Assembly: GCA_036346355.1 (NCBI GenBank)
Contig: CM070572.1
Coordinates: forward strand, 36,493,944-36,557,943
DNA: 64,000 nt
DNA from: Rhipidocladum racemiflorum
Lineage: Eukaryota; Streptophyta; Magnoliopsida; Poales; Poaceae
Direction: 5' to 3'
The notes beneath the pieces are model-generated. The model made no database searches and had not been told where the DNA came from. It saw nothing but the letters and a program-made list of their open reading frames with translations. A program made the position numbers and the translations under genes. Below are positions 45,816-58,623 of the stretch, piece by piece; within the stretch, counting starts at the first letter, position 1; the number at the start of each line of letters is the position of its first letter.

Positions 45816-46139
45816 ATGGTATGAAGGAAGTGAATTAAGGGCATGTCGATCATATACTTGTTAATTAATTTCCGTTTGGTCCTTCAAAGGATAGACTAAG
45901 ATCGGTAAGATGTGGATCTGCGCGTGCTTACCGGATACGGTTCCTGTGCAGTTGAGTCACTACATAGTGGGGCTCACGTGGCGTGGGGACTACAGTGCAG
46001 TGACTCAATTGCACGTGCAGTTACTGTATTGGATCTCCGTCCGTGCTTACCACACCCCGGACGGCCCCATAGTCTGTATCACATAACGAGAACTAGCCAA
46101 GTTTTTTTTAAAAAAAAGTATAAGGATTTAAACATAATT

Positions 46140-46600
46140 TTAATTTTTTTAAAGGTTTTTTTTAATATGCTACCTAAGAGTTATCAACGAATTTGCAGAG
46201 TCATGGGTCTCTTTTTGTAAAAAATCGGTGGAGGACCGGTCTACGCCATGCGAAATTTCAATTTTGTCGGTTTTTTTTTTTAAAATGGGATGTTAGGAGT
46301 CGTCAACGAATTTGTGGAGCCGTGGTTTCATTTTTTTGTAATTTCAGTTGTGTTAGGTTTTTTTTAATAAAAATGGGCTGCTAGGAGTCGTCGAATTTGC
46401 GAAACTGCGGGTTCCTTTTTGCAAAAAAAAACCGTGGAGATCCTGTTGGCGAATATGCAGAACCAGGGGTCTTTTTTGAAAAAATTTTTGGGAGAAGGAC
46501 CTATACGCAATTTTCATTTTTTTGGGCCTTTTTCTTAAAAACGTAGAAGGACCTATCCGTGATTTCTGATTTTCAGAGGTTTTTTTTAAAAAACGCTGAC
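46140..46600. repeat. degenerate ~115-bp tandem repeats
   Basis: GGAGTCGTCAACGAATTTGC and GGGTCTCTTTTTGTAAAAAA-like blocks recur three to four times, separated by T-runs. No coding sequence. Confidence 0.6.
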
Positions 46601-48220
46601 GTGGAGGCTGTGCTGGCGCTGGAAATACCCCCCTGTACTATACGTAACCATACCCATTTGCAAGTGCTGATCGGAAGAACCAAACAACCAAACAAACACA
46701 CACGACCAGCCTTCCCAACCGAGCACCACATGGGCAGCAATGGTGTTACTCCTTGAGTCTCTAGCTCGCCTTCATCTTCTTCGTCGCTCATTTGGTGTCG
46801 GCAATCCGGCATCGCTTTCTGTTCCTGCGACCTTCACGAGCATAGTGTCTATCACATACCACTAAATTACCGTAAACTCTTGTATTTCTCGGTACCTTCG
46901 TCATTTAAATTTTTGTTATCTTTTAGTACTTATTTGTATATTTTAATGCTGAGGATGGTAATTAAACTTTTGATACTTTTTAGTTCCTACCCGGCTACCC
47001 GTATCTTTACCCGTGCCATTATTGACGCTATTAATTGGATTATCACTCGATAAATTCCTTGTTTAATTGAATAATAAGCCACATCGGATATTGCAGCAGA
47101 AAATACCATACCACGAAGAGATTTAAGCCTTCAACAAAGTTTTCATGAAGTTTGCCCATGTATTACACCTTCCTGGACGGAAGTTTCAACTAACGTTACT
47201 AGACAAAAGAACAATAGTGCAGCTGTAGATTAGATAACATATCATCCTCCGGATCCACCGCAGTCCAGACCGCATAGTAGTAATCCTCCCCCGCGTACCA
47301 TTCGTCAAGCTCATGGGGACTCTCAAACTGATGGACTTGCTTCGATCGAAGGAGGATTAATAGCAGAGTGAGTAATGTGTGTTTGGTTGCCTGTATGGTG
47401 TCTTAATCGCATGAGTGGATGCAACTAGATGTCATTGAAAATGGAAACCGGACCTGCAACTAGATAGAGATTGTCACTTGTTTTGGGAAATGGTTCTAAG
47501 GCTATATATTCATGACGTATGTGTTGCATGATGCATATATATTTGGACTAATGTGGGTCAGATTCGATTGAACTTGTGCATGGAAATAATTTGCTTCGTC
47601 TATTGTTGTATTGTTGTGTTGTGCTTGTGCAGGTGGCTAGGAGACAATCATGGTCAACGATGAGGACTGGGACTTAGATAGGAGAACCGAGGTTCATAAC
47701 GGTTATGGATGCTGGGTGAGATGATTGGACTTAAGCAAGGTGCAAGATGGGCAGAGAGAATGAAAGGCACAATTGATCAATGTCAAGCGGGACTTATGGT
47801 GCTCCAAGTGACTTGGCCCGTTTGTAAGCGAGGGCAGCTCGTTGGCATTTGGACATGTGAGAGGTTCGGCGAGAAGTCATTGAGGCCACATGAAAGGTGA
47901 CGACGGATATGTGATGTTTTGAGGTGAATGAATTGGGAGAGGTGGTTGAGGGGCAAAATGGTCAACTTTTGTAGTGACAATTAGTGGCTGCCAGATTATC
48001 ATGCATGTCGGCTTCCTGACCTTGTAACTACGGTCTATGGCAGATGCCAGCGAGCTCTAGTTTTGTGTACCGTCGGCATTAGCACTTTAGTAGTGCTCTT
48101 GCTTGACTTGTCGGATCATTGACTCGAAACTCCACAGAATTTTCCATGTAATAAGACAGCTTGAGAGATCACAGTGCTCACTGAGCTGGACCTCTTGTGA
48201 TCTTGCCGAGGACAAATACA
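46601..48220. other. no recognised gene
   Basis: Mixed sequence with frames under 80 residues. None matches a known protein, and no element ends or RNA genes were identified. Confidence 0.45.
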
Positions 48221-49392
48221 TAGGGGCGGGCAAATATAAACCGAAACCAAAATCCTAATAAAACCGAACCAAATTAACCGATTTATTCGGTTTTTAGTTT
48301 TCAATTTGGTTTTTATTTCAAGAATATTCTGTTTATGGGTTTTGGTTCGGTTTCGTGTTCCCACAAACCGATTATACAGAAACTGAAATTACTAAGGATG
48401 TCATGACAGATCCAATCTCCGAATAGCTTACCAAATCCCCTATTTCTGCCATTCAAATTGATTCCCCATGGGCCAAGCAGTAGTGCAGCCTTTCTTCGAC
48501 CTCCTCACCTCGGCTCGACGGATAGCGGCCCCCTCTGACCTCCTCTCCCCAACCCCCATGGAGCTGCTTCGCCAAACTCTCCCCTTTCCACCTCCTCCTT
48601 GAGCTGCTATCTTTGCCAGGCACAGCGGTGCTGCACGTCGCACGGAGGCCACCTTTGGACCTTCGAACTGCTTGCCCCGGCCCCCACTGAGCTACTTCGC
48701 TGCAGCACTCCCCCTGCCACCTCCTCCTCGAGCTGCTGCTACCCCGACACCTCCTCGGCTCATTCCGGAGGCGGAGAAGAGAAGACCAACAAAGATTAGA
48801 AAGAGGAATCTAGAAAGCGACCGACGGGATCGATTGGAGGACCGACCAACCGCCCGGCGATGTCGTCGAGCAGGTTCTCGCCAGTGCTGCAGGCGTCAGA
48901 TCTCAACAACTTCATCGCCCCCTCGCAGGACAGCATCATCCCCCTCAACAAGAACTCCTCCACCCGCTGCCTCTAGGTACTCCTTCCCTCACCCCTACCA
49001 CCTCCTGCCCCTCGCCTCCCTCTAACACCCTCTGGCCTCTGCCGCCCCTGCCTCCCCTTTCCCCTCCGGCGCGGCGCTCGCCGTCGCTGCCCTTTTCCTC
49101 CCCTCCTCTCTTTGACTGGGCGTCGAAGCAGGCGCAGACGTGGCGACAGCGCTAGCGGGTGTGGCGCATGGGCGCGGGCGGGATGACTACGACGAGAGGC
49201 CACGGTCGGCACGAGGTGACGACCGCGACGCACGGGGAGCTCAGAGCTTTCTTGGAACTTTTTTGGTGAACCGAAATAACCGAACCAAATTAATTCAGTT
49301 AATTTGATTCGGTTTTCGGTTCTAAAAAACTGATTTTTTTTAACCTAATAAATCGAATCGTATAGCCCGAAAAAACCGAATGCCTAGCCCTA
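48221..49392. mobile_element. hAT-like element with captured gene sequence
   Basis: Left end TAGGGGCGGGCAAATATAA; right end, read inward, TAGGGCTAGGCATTCGG. Both ends carry arrays of CCGAACC/GGTTCGG motifs (48240-48370 and 49265-49380), as hAT subterminal regions do. The flanking 8-mers CAAATACA and AGAATACC share only AATAC in place, so the TSD is eroded. The interior (48470-49250) is GC-rich, unlike the ends, and includes a recognisable host exon. Confidence 0.65.
48860..48976 (+). pseudogene. captured first exon of a NAR1/GOLLUM-like Fe-S assembly gene
   Basis: ATG at 48860 opens 38 codons: MSSSRFSPVLQASDLNNFIA, then PSQDSIIPLNKNSSTRCL, then TAG and a GT donor-like site at 48977. The pattern FSP-L-xxDLNxFIAPSQ is the N-terminus of NAR1 (NARFL/GOLLUM), which loads Fe-S clusters into cytosolic and nuclear proteins. 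Only exon 1 and flanking UTR/intron-like sequence are present; the cysteine motifs and hydrogenase-like domain are missing. The in-frame TAG just before the donor suggests decay. It lies inside the hAT-like element, so it was probably carried there. Confidence 0.6.
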
Positions 49393-50930
49393 AGAATACC
49401 TTAGCTAACGGAGTAGCGGCTATTGGGCTACTACGAGAGTAAGACCAATCTTCCTCTTCGCATATATACTCCATCTCAACTCTGCTATGTCCAGTCCACT
49501 GCACTTGCTTGCTGCTGCACCGCTGCGCGGCAACGGCAAGCAGTACTCCTCGGGTCTTTCTTGCTCGCCGCCGTCTTCCTCGCGTGTTCCGCCGGTTCCG
49601 TCGTGACGGCTTCCCTGTCCAGTGCTCCTGAACCTGCCACCGTAGAGGTCGATGTTGCCGATCACCTCGCGCTCGTGTCTTTCAGGTCGCTCATATGCGT
49701 GATCAATCACGAGCTCTGGCGTCATGGGGGCAACGGATCAGCTCCATTGTGAAGGAATAATTCCAGCTGCTAATGATGCTATAACCGTATAACATATCCT
49801 ATTGCCATCACAATTTAATGTCTTGAGCCTGATATGGACATTGCATCTGCTCTGGAAGACTAGACACAAGACGAAAACAAATTTATATCACACTAAATCT
49901 TAACAATTTCTACATTGAAACGGACTCCTCGTGTAGACAAAATAAAACGTGAATCTCGCCAAAAATCCAAAAGACTAGTGATCGATACCAACTGTGTGAG
50001 AAAAGATCAACTTAGCGGTACGAACGGGCTTTATCAACATATAAGCTAGATTACCATGAGTAATTATCTTGCTAACTTTAATATCATATTGATCAACGAT
50101 GCCTCGAATGTTTTGCAAAACAGACTTGGAAGAAAGTCTTCCATTGGTTGGGGCTTCAACCGGCATTAGCAACAACAAAACTTATGCAGTTTGATGGGGT
50201 GTTGTTGCCTCCTTGAGTTTGCAGTTTGATTGCACTCATTTCGTTAGTCCTCGAGTGGACAAATGTTTTTGTTGTACTCCTTGCGTTGGCTAGGATGTTT
50301 TCTTTGTAAAACCCTAGGGCAAACTATTGTTTCCTTCTCCAGATCATCTCCTGCCATTATTGATCGGCAGAGCTCTTGTAGGCACGTACATACCCTTCGA
50401 TCGATGCAGGCGGGGAGAGGAGAAGAAGGCTGAGGCGAGCGCACGCAAGGTCGCCCGCCGCCATCTGGGGTTGCCGACGAGGCCAGCGGGCGGCGCTGGA
50501 TGGATGGATCGAGCAATTGGTGATTCGAGTAACGCAATTGGTTTCGAATTGGGCCGTAAAATAATGAACTGTACATTTCAGCCCGGCCCGTCGCGTCTGT
50601 GCTATTAACCCATCGGCAGGCCCATGTACGACAACCTTTTATATGCTTTCGATAACCATCCAATCGTTAACGACTGGCTGGGCTCCATCCGTATGTAAGA
50701 TATGTGTGCTCAAGATGCAGAATTTTTTCTTCAATTATAAAGAAGATGTACACGCACCTAAGCTAACGGAGACCAGGCACAAATACACAATATCAGAGAT
50801 TCTACTGAAAAGCACGTGTGTGTAAAGGTATAAAGGTATAAAGGTAGACACAAGATTTGATTAGTTATAGTATAGGTGAAATCGTATACCTATAGCTCTG
50901 TTACCACACCAAAAGAAGAAGCTTTTTTTG
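49393..50930. other. unrecognised region
   Basis: GC-rich patches at 49500-49720 and 50400-50500 give frames of about 100-140 residues on either strand, including one with a hydrophobic stretch (LLGSFLLAAVFLACSAGSVV, + strand). No family is recognised and no start or splice context supports a gene. Confidence 0.35.
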
Positions 50931-51830
50931 TACTCTCACCACCAATATATCACTTAAATGAACGTATTATATATTTTTATCACTTTTGTTATACTTCAAT
51001 AATAATTCTAAGATACTCTAATGTGGTATGGTTGAAAAAATTTCACTAAAACCCTTTATTTTTTGTTATATAGCCTTTTGCATGTAAAATAAGGAGGATG
51101 TACATAAACTATGCTATAAAAAGTGTATTTTGATGGAGTTTTTTTTATGTAAATCACTTTGGAGTATCATAGAATCAATATTAAAGTACACTCAAAATGA
51201 TAAAGAGATATAACGATATTATTTAAGTGGTATATTGATAGTGGAAGTACGTACTCTCAAGAATATGAAATCATTTTTCATACTCCCACCTTCCAATACC
51301 ACTTGAACATTCGTGTTATAAACTATACTACAAAGAGTGTCTTTTGATGGAATTTTTCATGAAAATCACATTGGAGTATCATATAATCAATATTAAAGTA
51401 TACTCAAAATGGTAAAGAGATATAACAATAATATTTAAGTGGTATATTGATAGTAGAAGTACGTACTCCCAAGAATATGGAATCATTTTCCATAATCCCA
51501 CACCTTCCAATATCACTTGAATGTTCGTTTTATACCTCTTTATCGTTTTCAACATACTTAAATACTAGTTACAAGATACTACAATATGACATGGTTGAAA
51601 AAAATTTCTTTATTTTTGATATATACCCTTTTTCATATGTAAAATAAGTATACACATAAATTATGCTATAAAAGTGGATTTTGATAAAAAATTTCACAGA
51701 ACTCACTTTGGAGTATCTTATAATCATTATTAGAGTATGCTCACAGGAAAAAGAAGCATAACTTATTGGTATAAGTGGTACATGAGAAGTGGGAGTACGT
51801 ACTCGCAGGAATATATAACTATTTTCCTAT
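50931..51830. repeat. three related fold-back MITEs in tandem
   Basis: Units at about 50931-51262, 51277-51468 and 51490-51830. Each starts near CCAATATCACTTGAA/CCACCAATATATCACTT and ends with the inverse ATTTAAGTGGTATATTGATA and GTACGTACTC. They share TTTGGAGTATCATA and AAAGAGATATAAC blocks. Non-coding. Confidence 0.7.
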
Positions 51831-52599
51831 ATATATACATACATATATGTGTATGTATGTATGTATTAGACACGTAAGCATATGTAATAGTGTTTCTGCG
51901 TGTGTAGTGCTGCGTGTGGCGTGTACTAAAAAAGAGCTCTTTTACATGCTAAATTGAATATGAACTAGAGTTTACTTATACTCTATCTGGTAGTAGAGTA
52001 GTAGAAATACTTTTAACAAATCAATGATTAAATATAATATCTACTTATACATTATACGCTATCAAAATAATACACTATAAAATTTCTCAAAAAAACAAAG
52101 AATTGTCTTATAGTAGAGGCGTAGAACTGGCCTTTTGGTTCGGGATAGGCCGAATTTTCCTTTCACCCTTTGATCGCCGAAAGGTTGGCTAAATAAATGT
52201 CAAAAGTTCATTAGACTATTTAGAGTGATATGATGTCAAAGTGTGTGTTGTACCTTTTTTTTCAAGACTTATGCGTTGTACTTGAATGCAAGTCTTCTTT
52301 CCAGTCACAGTCACAACACACAAGTCGACTTTCGGCGCTTCTTTCGAGAAGTCATCTTTTGGGTGCCTTTCAGAAAGTTATGTCGCCAAAGAAGAACAAG
52401 AATGTATCAGGCAGAATGTGCACGCCGCACCGTTTAAAATTTATTTTTATTTTTTTAAAAAAAGAGATTGCAGGAGGATCTAAACATATTTTTTCAGAGC
52501 GATCTGAACACTCTATACATTCATTGCTAAATAATGCATTTTTCGAAAAATATTATAGATCGAGTTGCAAAAAAAAACTATAGAGATACAGCTGTATAC
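51831..52599. other. no gene seen
   Basis: AT-rich sequence. Frames at 52230-52583 lack any recognisable motif. Confidence 0.45.
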
Positions 52600-53290
52600 A
52601 TATATTTCTTATTCCGGAAAATATCAGAAATCGAGTTAGAAAAAAAGTAGAGAGATAGAATTGCACACATATTTCTTTTGATAAATTTATTTAACACTTT
52701 ATTATTACCCGGTCAACCTTCTTTTGTCGAGTTCAATACTCCATGTGTTAACCGGGTAATAATACATGTTTCGAAAAATATTAGAGATGCCAACCTCCTT
52801 TTGCCGAGTTTAATAATCTATGCGTTCACCGAGCAATAATACATATTTTGAAAAATATTAGAGATCGTGTTGGGAAAAAAAATCTAGAAATTAGAGATCG
52901 AGCTGGGGAAAAAGTCTAAAGATAGAGCTGCACACATATATATGTCGACAAAATTATTTTTTTTTCGAAAATAACAGAGAAAAGATCTAGACACATATTT
53001 CTTTTAACGAATTTGGTTAACATTCTATTATTACCCGGTTAACCTCCTTTTGTCGAGTTTAATACTCTGTATTAACCGGGTAATAATACATGTTCTGAAA
53101 AATATTAGAGATGCCGACCTTATTTTGTCGAGTTTAACACTCTATGCATCTATCGAGTAATACTACATGTTTCAAAAAATATTAGAGATCGAGTTGGGGA
53201 AAAAGTCTAGAGATTAGAGATTGAATTGAAAAAAAATAGTCTAGGGATAGAGCTGTACACATATCTCTGTTGACGAAAATATTTTTTCCG
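52600..53290. repeat. ~320-bp direct repeat, two copies
   Basis: Blocks TATTATTACCCGGTTAACCT, TTTTGTCGAGTTTAATACTC and AACCGGGTAATAATACATG recur near 52700 and 53025. Within each copy, ACCCGGT...ACCGGGT forms an inverted pair. No coding sequence. Confidence 0.75.
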
Positions 53291-55704
53291 GAAAAAACGG
53301 AGAAAGGACCTGATCGTAAGGGATGGTGACCTATTTGTTATTTTTTTTTTGACCTGATCGCTATCCTAAAAAATTAGAAAAAGGATCGTTCGATATTTGT
53401 ATTTAGCGGGAGGTTTTTCTGTAAAGTAACGAACCAGGACCTAAACGCAATTTGAAAATATTTTTCTTATACTCACAAAAAATCTCTTTGTAATTTATAG
53501 GGACCTATCCGTAATTTAGAGAAAAAGGATGGACTTTTTGCCAAATGGCATGGGGGTGAGGTGGACGGCCTGAGCTCTCTCCAATTTCTTCCCACATAAT
53601 AGAGTTAATATTAGCTTAATGTATATTTTTGTATTTTCTAAAAATGATAAAAAGTCCTGTATAAGTATAGCTTGAATCCGTATGTTGGTGAGAGAATCCA
53701 ATGGCATAAGCAAAATTCACTCCGTACTCCTTGCGATGGGACTGAGAGAGGGAACATTAGTATATCTTCGTCAACAGAAAAATAATAAATATTCATTTGA
53801 TCTTAATCCTTGTCAAGCGAAAAAAACACTATATTGGATATACACATATATTTACTGACAACATCTATAAATTGTTTGTTTTTTCATAATCGAAGAGGAT
53901 TACAATATTAATATTCGGGCGCATGGTAAATATGACTTTGTATCCTTTTGCATTTATATGTTTCTATGTGTTTCTATGTTAGATCTGGAATAAATATGTT
54001 TGATTGGAATAAATATGACTTTGTATCCTTTTGCATTTTACAATGCAAAGTGGATGTTCCGGCACGAATCTTCGTGGGGTTGAAGTGAAAAAAAAAAAAC
54101 AAAAAACGAGAAAAATTGCAATCCCTACCGGTATGTTGGTGGTAAAAAGGAAAACTTCCTGTGAACAAATCTGAAGGAATATAGAGCAGATTCCGTATTT
54201 AGTTTTCACCTTTGAGAGAAGAGCCTTTTGCGATAACTAAATTTAATATAGATTGTTTATTTTTTTCAATCCAATAGTATTAGCTAGTAGTATCTGTTTA
54301 TACTTCTTCTAGTAATAGAGCAGTATAAATACCCTTAACAAATCAATGGCTAGATCTAATTTATACTATCCACTATATACTAACTAGTATAATACACCGT
54401 AAAATTTCTAAATCACAAATGTATATGTTCCTCGGACACATTCATTGGCAAAAAAAATTGCTTATTGAAGTTGTCAAGGGCAGGCTGATATAGGACACCT
54501 TAGTGAATTATGTCAATATATATAGGGTGATGCAGTCAATCCGCATTACGCCGCCACCGTTCTGTGGTTTGCTGAGGCAAGCCCGCGGCTTGTATGAATA
54601 TAACAGTAGTGCGTACATCGACTGCGTATACATATTAGGTATAAATATAGTATCTCCGACCTTTTTATACGAAGCAAAGAAATTTAAAAGAGAAATGAAA
54701 CGCATCGATGGTCCTGAGCTCACTTTCTTTGGCAGCATCACCATGTAGGATCCGTTTAAACGTGCCAAATTAAGCATCATTATATAGGATTGCTCGAGCA
54801 TGCGCATGAACAAGCCTTGAAGCCTAATATTGTCTCTCTTAGAGCTGAAGAATCTGTGGGCCTGAGGAGGCCTCCACGTCATCATTTGCGAAAAGACCCT
54901 ATGTGAGTTTCGAAATTGTGTCAAGACCCCCCATCGGCTCTTTTGAAGAAAAAAAACCTTGTGGTTACGCAAAGCCACACCTAGCTCCGGATAGCATCTT
55001 GCCGATTAGGTCCTCCGTGAATTCCAAAAATACGGTCAGCTCTTCTCACCGGATATTTTGCAAAAAAACCCTGATGATTCTGCAAATTCGCATCCAACTC
55101 CGAGCCGAGTCTTTTTGCATTTTATCAACATTCATCCGATGCAGCGTAGCGCATGACTCTGTCTAGTATATGCATAAGCACCCGAGAGGGGAAACTGTTC
55201 CATTTTGTGCGTGCTCTTTGTAGTAATATTTGAAGGCCTTTTCCTTCTTCTCCTTGGACAAACAACCGTTTGTCGTCGCTTTCCATAACTCTGATTTGAT
55301 TTTCTTTTTCCAAACATAATTTGATTTTTGTTGGGACGGGACGCCCTCAGCCTCGATACTTCGTATTCCTGTGTTTTCGAAAATGACGTTATGTTCCTGC
55401 GTTTTTTCTGGCCTCTGTTTCATGTTTTTGTGTGCTTTCGAGACAGGCCCAAAGAGGCAGGCAGATCGAGCATACAAGGAGCTAGCATCCGTGAAGTCTG
55501 AAGTCCGAGGACTGTGCTATCGCTGTGATGTGATGCGAGCACACAAAAGTCCTCAAAAGTTTATTCATTTACGTACAAACTGCGTACAAGTACAACATTA
55601 AAATACGAGGTAAAAAAACATGTGCAAACTCACCAAACTCGATCCATTTTTATGCAAACTAGCTCTGGACTTCTCCAAAATATGGAAGACAACCGATAAA
55701 ATAC
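53291..55704. other. no recognised gene
   Basis: AT-rich. The plus frame 54503-54748 (contains RITPPPFCGLLRQARGLYEY) and the minus frame 54978-54508 were examined; neither shows a domain I recognise. A direct repeat (AATATGACTTTGTATCCTTT) occurs at 53929 and 54013. Confidence 0.4.
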
Positions 55705-55995
55705 TCAACATGTACAATGGTATAGATGGCAGCTGTCTATAATATAGCTCCATATCATCTACAGACAGCACTAAAAATAATTCATATAATGGATCGTCTA
55801 TAGAGTTGTCTGTAGTGGTCTCTCATTCAATTAACAGACTGTCTATACAATGGTACACAAAATGTAAAGCTGTCTATAAGCTGTCTATTAAATAGTAGAC
55901 AGCAGTCTTCTTTCTCCTTCTCTCTCCTCCACATCATTTAAAATCCTACGTGTCATCTCTTATAGACAGCTAAATATAACCATTGTACATGCCCT
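55705..55995. mobile_element. MITE with ACATGTACAATGG ends
   Basis: Inverted ends CAACATGTACAATGG and, inward from the right, GGGCATGTACAATGGTTA, with many GTCTATA/TATAGACAGC motifs between. TSDs were not resolved. Non-coding. Confidence 0.6.
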
Positions 55996-57316
55996 AAGTG
56001 CTGCATTTTTTTTTTCATTTTTTTTTTCTTTTGGTTATCTGGATTGTTTGGAGGGATTCATGTGAGACTGGGCAACAGCGGGAAGAAGTTCGAGAGCTGA
56101 AACCCTGTACAGCCACAAAAATTAGCTCCTCATGTTTCCGGTGCCTTCAGGTTGGAACATTTCACTACTGATTCTTTCAAAACTAGAATAAAAAGGTAAG
56201 CATATTCATGAAGACGAAACCCTAGTGAATAGTGATGAGGTTAAAATCACGAGTCTTGCCAAATACGAAATGTAAGTATGTAACATGCAAGGCGACTGTT
56301 CTACCGTACGTACCTTAACATGAGCTAACCAGTGAATGGCAGCCTCTTGGAATATTCAAGGACACCTAAAGCCTTTGCCACGATGGATTTTGTTCCAGGG
56401 TTTTATATACTGTTCTAGTCTTTTTCTTCCAGGGTTTTATATACTACGTACTGGTCAAAGAGCCTTTGCCATGATGGATTTTGTTCATCACTAGATCTCT
56501 CATTCCCCATGACTCCATGAGCAGCATCGCCCTGCCCTTCCAGCAAATATAAGTTTCAATATGCCGCTTCTTTCCTTGACTGATCCATCTACAATAAAGG
56601 CTCTTATATACAAAAACATTCTTAAGGATGCATCCATGCTTCATGCCGTATAGCAGCCGTCATTATTCTTCTGCCATCGCCGGAAGGAAAGTTTTACTGA
56701 TGCCTTGCCTTGCGGTCTAGGCACGCGCTCCCAAGTATTCGTTCGACGACATTGAAGTTACAGTCTTACAGATGAGCAATTGCTCTTCTTTTTCTCTCAA
56801 AGTTCTGAATTTTCGGCCTGAAACAAACTTTGTCTACAGTTGATATTCTTATGTCCAACTTTCGCTTGTGAGATGGATTACAGGTATTCCCTCCGTCCCG
56901 CAATATAATTTCTCATTCTTCGTATGGGTATTTCACTACTACAAAGATCAAATGTATAGTTATTATAATGTTTCAATTATGTACCCATCTTTTAATGCTA
57001 AAAAAATATTTCAATCATGTACCTCTCTTTTAATGCTAAAAAAAACCATGGATAGCTATAGTATGACATTTAATAGAAACTAGGTGTTAGATTTGCTAAG
57101 AGCTTAGGTCAAGCCTTCCGCTGGTTCCCCAATTGGATAGGTTTTTGGGAGTGTTTGAACTTGATAGCAAAGCGTCAATCACACAAGCTGCGGGTTCTCC
57201 CCTTTCTTAATCTAGCGCTGGCAATCGGGACCTAAAACCAATATATATGGAGTGCTTCCGACCAGAGTGCAAAACGTGATTAGGTGAGCCCCATAGATCC
57301 GAGATTTTCGGAATTA
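55996..57316. other. no gene seen
   Basis: AT-rich, with a duplicated phrase (CCAGGGTTTTATATACT at 56396 and 56432). TATTCCCTCCGTCCCGCAAT at about 56885 is a single Stowaway-like end without its partner. Confidence 0.45.
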
Positions 57317-57474
57317 CTCCCTCCAGTTTGATAATAGATGTCGTTTTGGACATCGACACGGTCTTCAAAACACAACTTTGACCGCTAATTTTTATTATAA
57401 TATATTTATAAAACCCAATAAAATTATAATATTATGAAAGTACTTCTCGAGACAAATCTACACATATAATTTTT
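57317..57474. mobile_element. truncated Stowaway MITE, cut by the gypsy LTR
   Basis: Starts CTCCCTCCAGTTTGATAATA after TA and follows the reverse complement of the 33180-33439 Stowaway until ACACATATAATTTT, where the LTR begins. Its other half should lie beyond the right end of the gypsy element, outside the window. Confidence 0.85.
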
Positions 57475-58137
57475 GTCGACGATTGGGGAACAGGCCCCCG
57501 CCGAGCTTACTTGTTGGTGGAGGGACCAACTGTGACCCCTTCTTGCGTGAGGGATTACTCAAGGAACGGCTCACCAGATTTCAACGAGCGTGGACACAGC
57601 AGTTTACCCTGGTTCGGGCCTCTCAGGAAAGAGATAATAGCCCTACTCCAGCTCTTGTATGCTCTTGCAACGTATCTGAGTGTATGACTCTTGTCTTACA
57701 ATCTGTCTGTCTGTCTGTTGTTGTGTGTCCCCCTCACGATGGGGACGCTTTTATAGCTTACAAAGGATCGAACTCCACGACCCCACTACCCGCACGTTTG
57801 GACCTCGTCCAAACGTGGCAACTGGTGGATCCTATCTTTCCGCCACGCTCCCACGGGAAACGTAACGGGCCAACGGAAGTTACGCTCGGGTGGTTATTCC
57901 CACCGACCCCGAGACCACGTAAGGTCGGCCGATGGCCGGCACCGAGCTCGGAATCGACTGGAATACGTGGCATTCTCGGTCCCACCCGAGCCCGAGCTCG
58001 GAACTGGCCGGAATGCGTAGCCTTCCAAGTTCTGATTAGACAATCCAGGGTAACGACCTCCTGGTGGCTCGGGCGGGAGCGAGCTTGGTCGTTGGTGGCA
58101 TCCGAGGTAATTTATGGAAATTACCCGACCCCGGACA
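57475..58137 (-). repeat. 3' LTR of the right gypsy element
   Basis: On the + strand starts TGTCGACGATTGGGGAACAG and ends CCCCGGACA. It shares GAGCTTACTTGTTG and CCTGGTTCGGGCCTCTCA with the LTR at 4847-5474. The adjacent 5-bp flank is ATTTT; the partner TSD is outside the window. Confidence 0.8.
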
Positions 58138-58623
58138 GCTAGCCCCGAGGCTCAAGTGGGAAAAGGTCTAAGGAAGGCCTTCCCTTGGGCCTACCGCTCT
58201 CTGAGCATGTCGGTTCTGCCAAGGACAACTGCCGCGACCAACGAGCTATTAACCTTCTCCGGGAACGAGCTTGTTCCCCAGCTCATCGCGCTTCGAGCGA
58301 ACAGAAGTGGGCCCCTCTCAACGGTTCCTTCTCCTGGAAGCCTGAACTGTCCTTCCTGGGAACCCGTCTTTTCTGGCAGGACGGTTTCGATTTGCGTGCC
58401 ACGTGTCGTTTTCCGGATGGCGAACGCCTCAACTGCCCTCTGTGCCTCTAGGGCTTCCTCGACCATAACGGCGGGAAGTCCTTTTGCTTTCCCATTTCCT
58501 GGAGGAGTTTTTAAACACTCGAAGAGAAAACCCTTAGACTCACTTGGCCGTTTTGCGATCGCTGCGTCTCATACTCCTCTGCTTCGGCGCTCATCCTTCT
58601 CCTTGATCATCTTTTCCACCCTC

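Noticed and set aside
54503..54978. 81- and 156-residue frames on opposite strands
   Set aside because: No recognised family, antisense to each other, and no promoter or splice context.
57483..58142. 219-residue frame at the start of the right gypsy LTR
   Set aside because: It coincides with the LTR limits; LTRs of this type do not encode protein.
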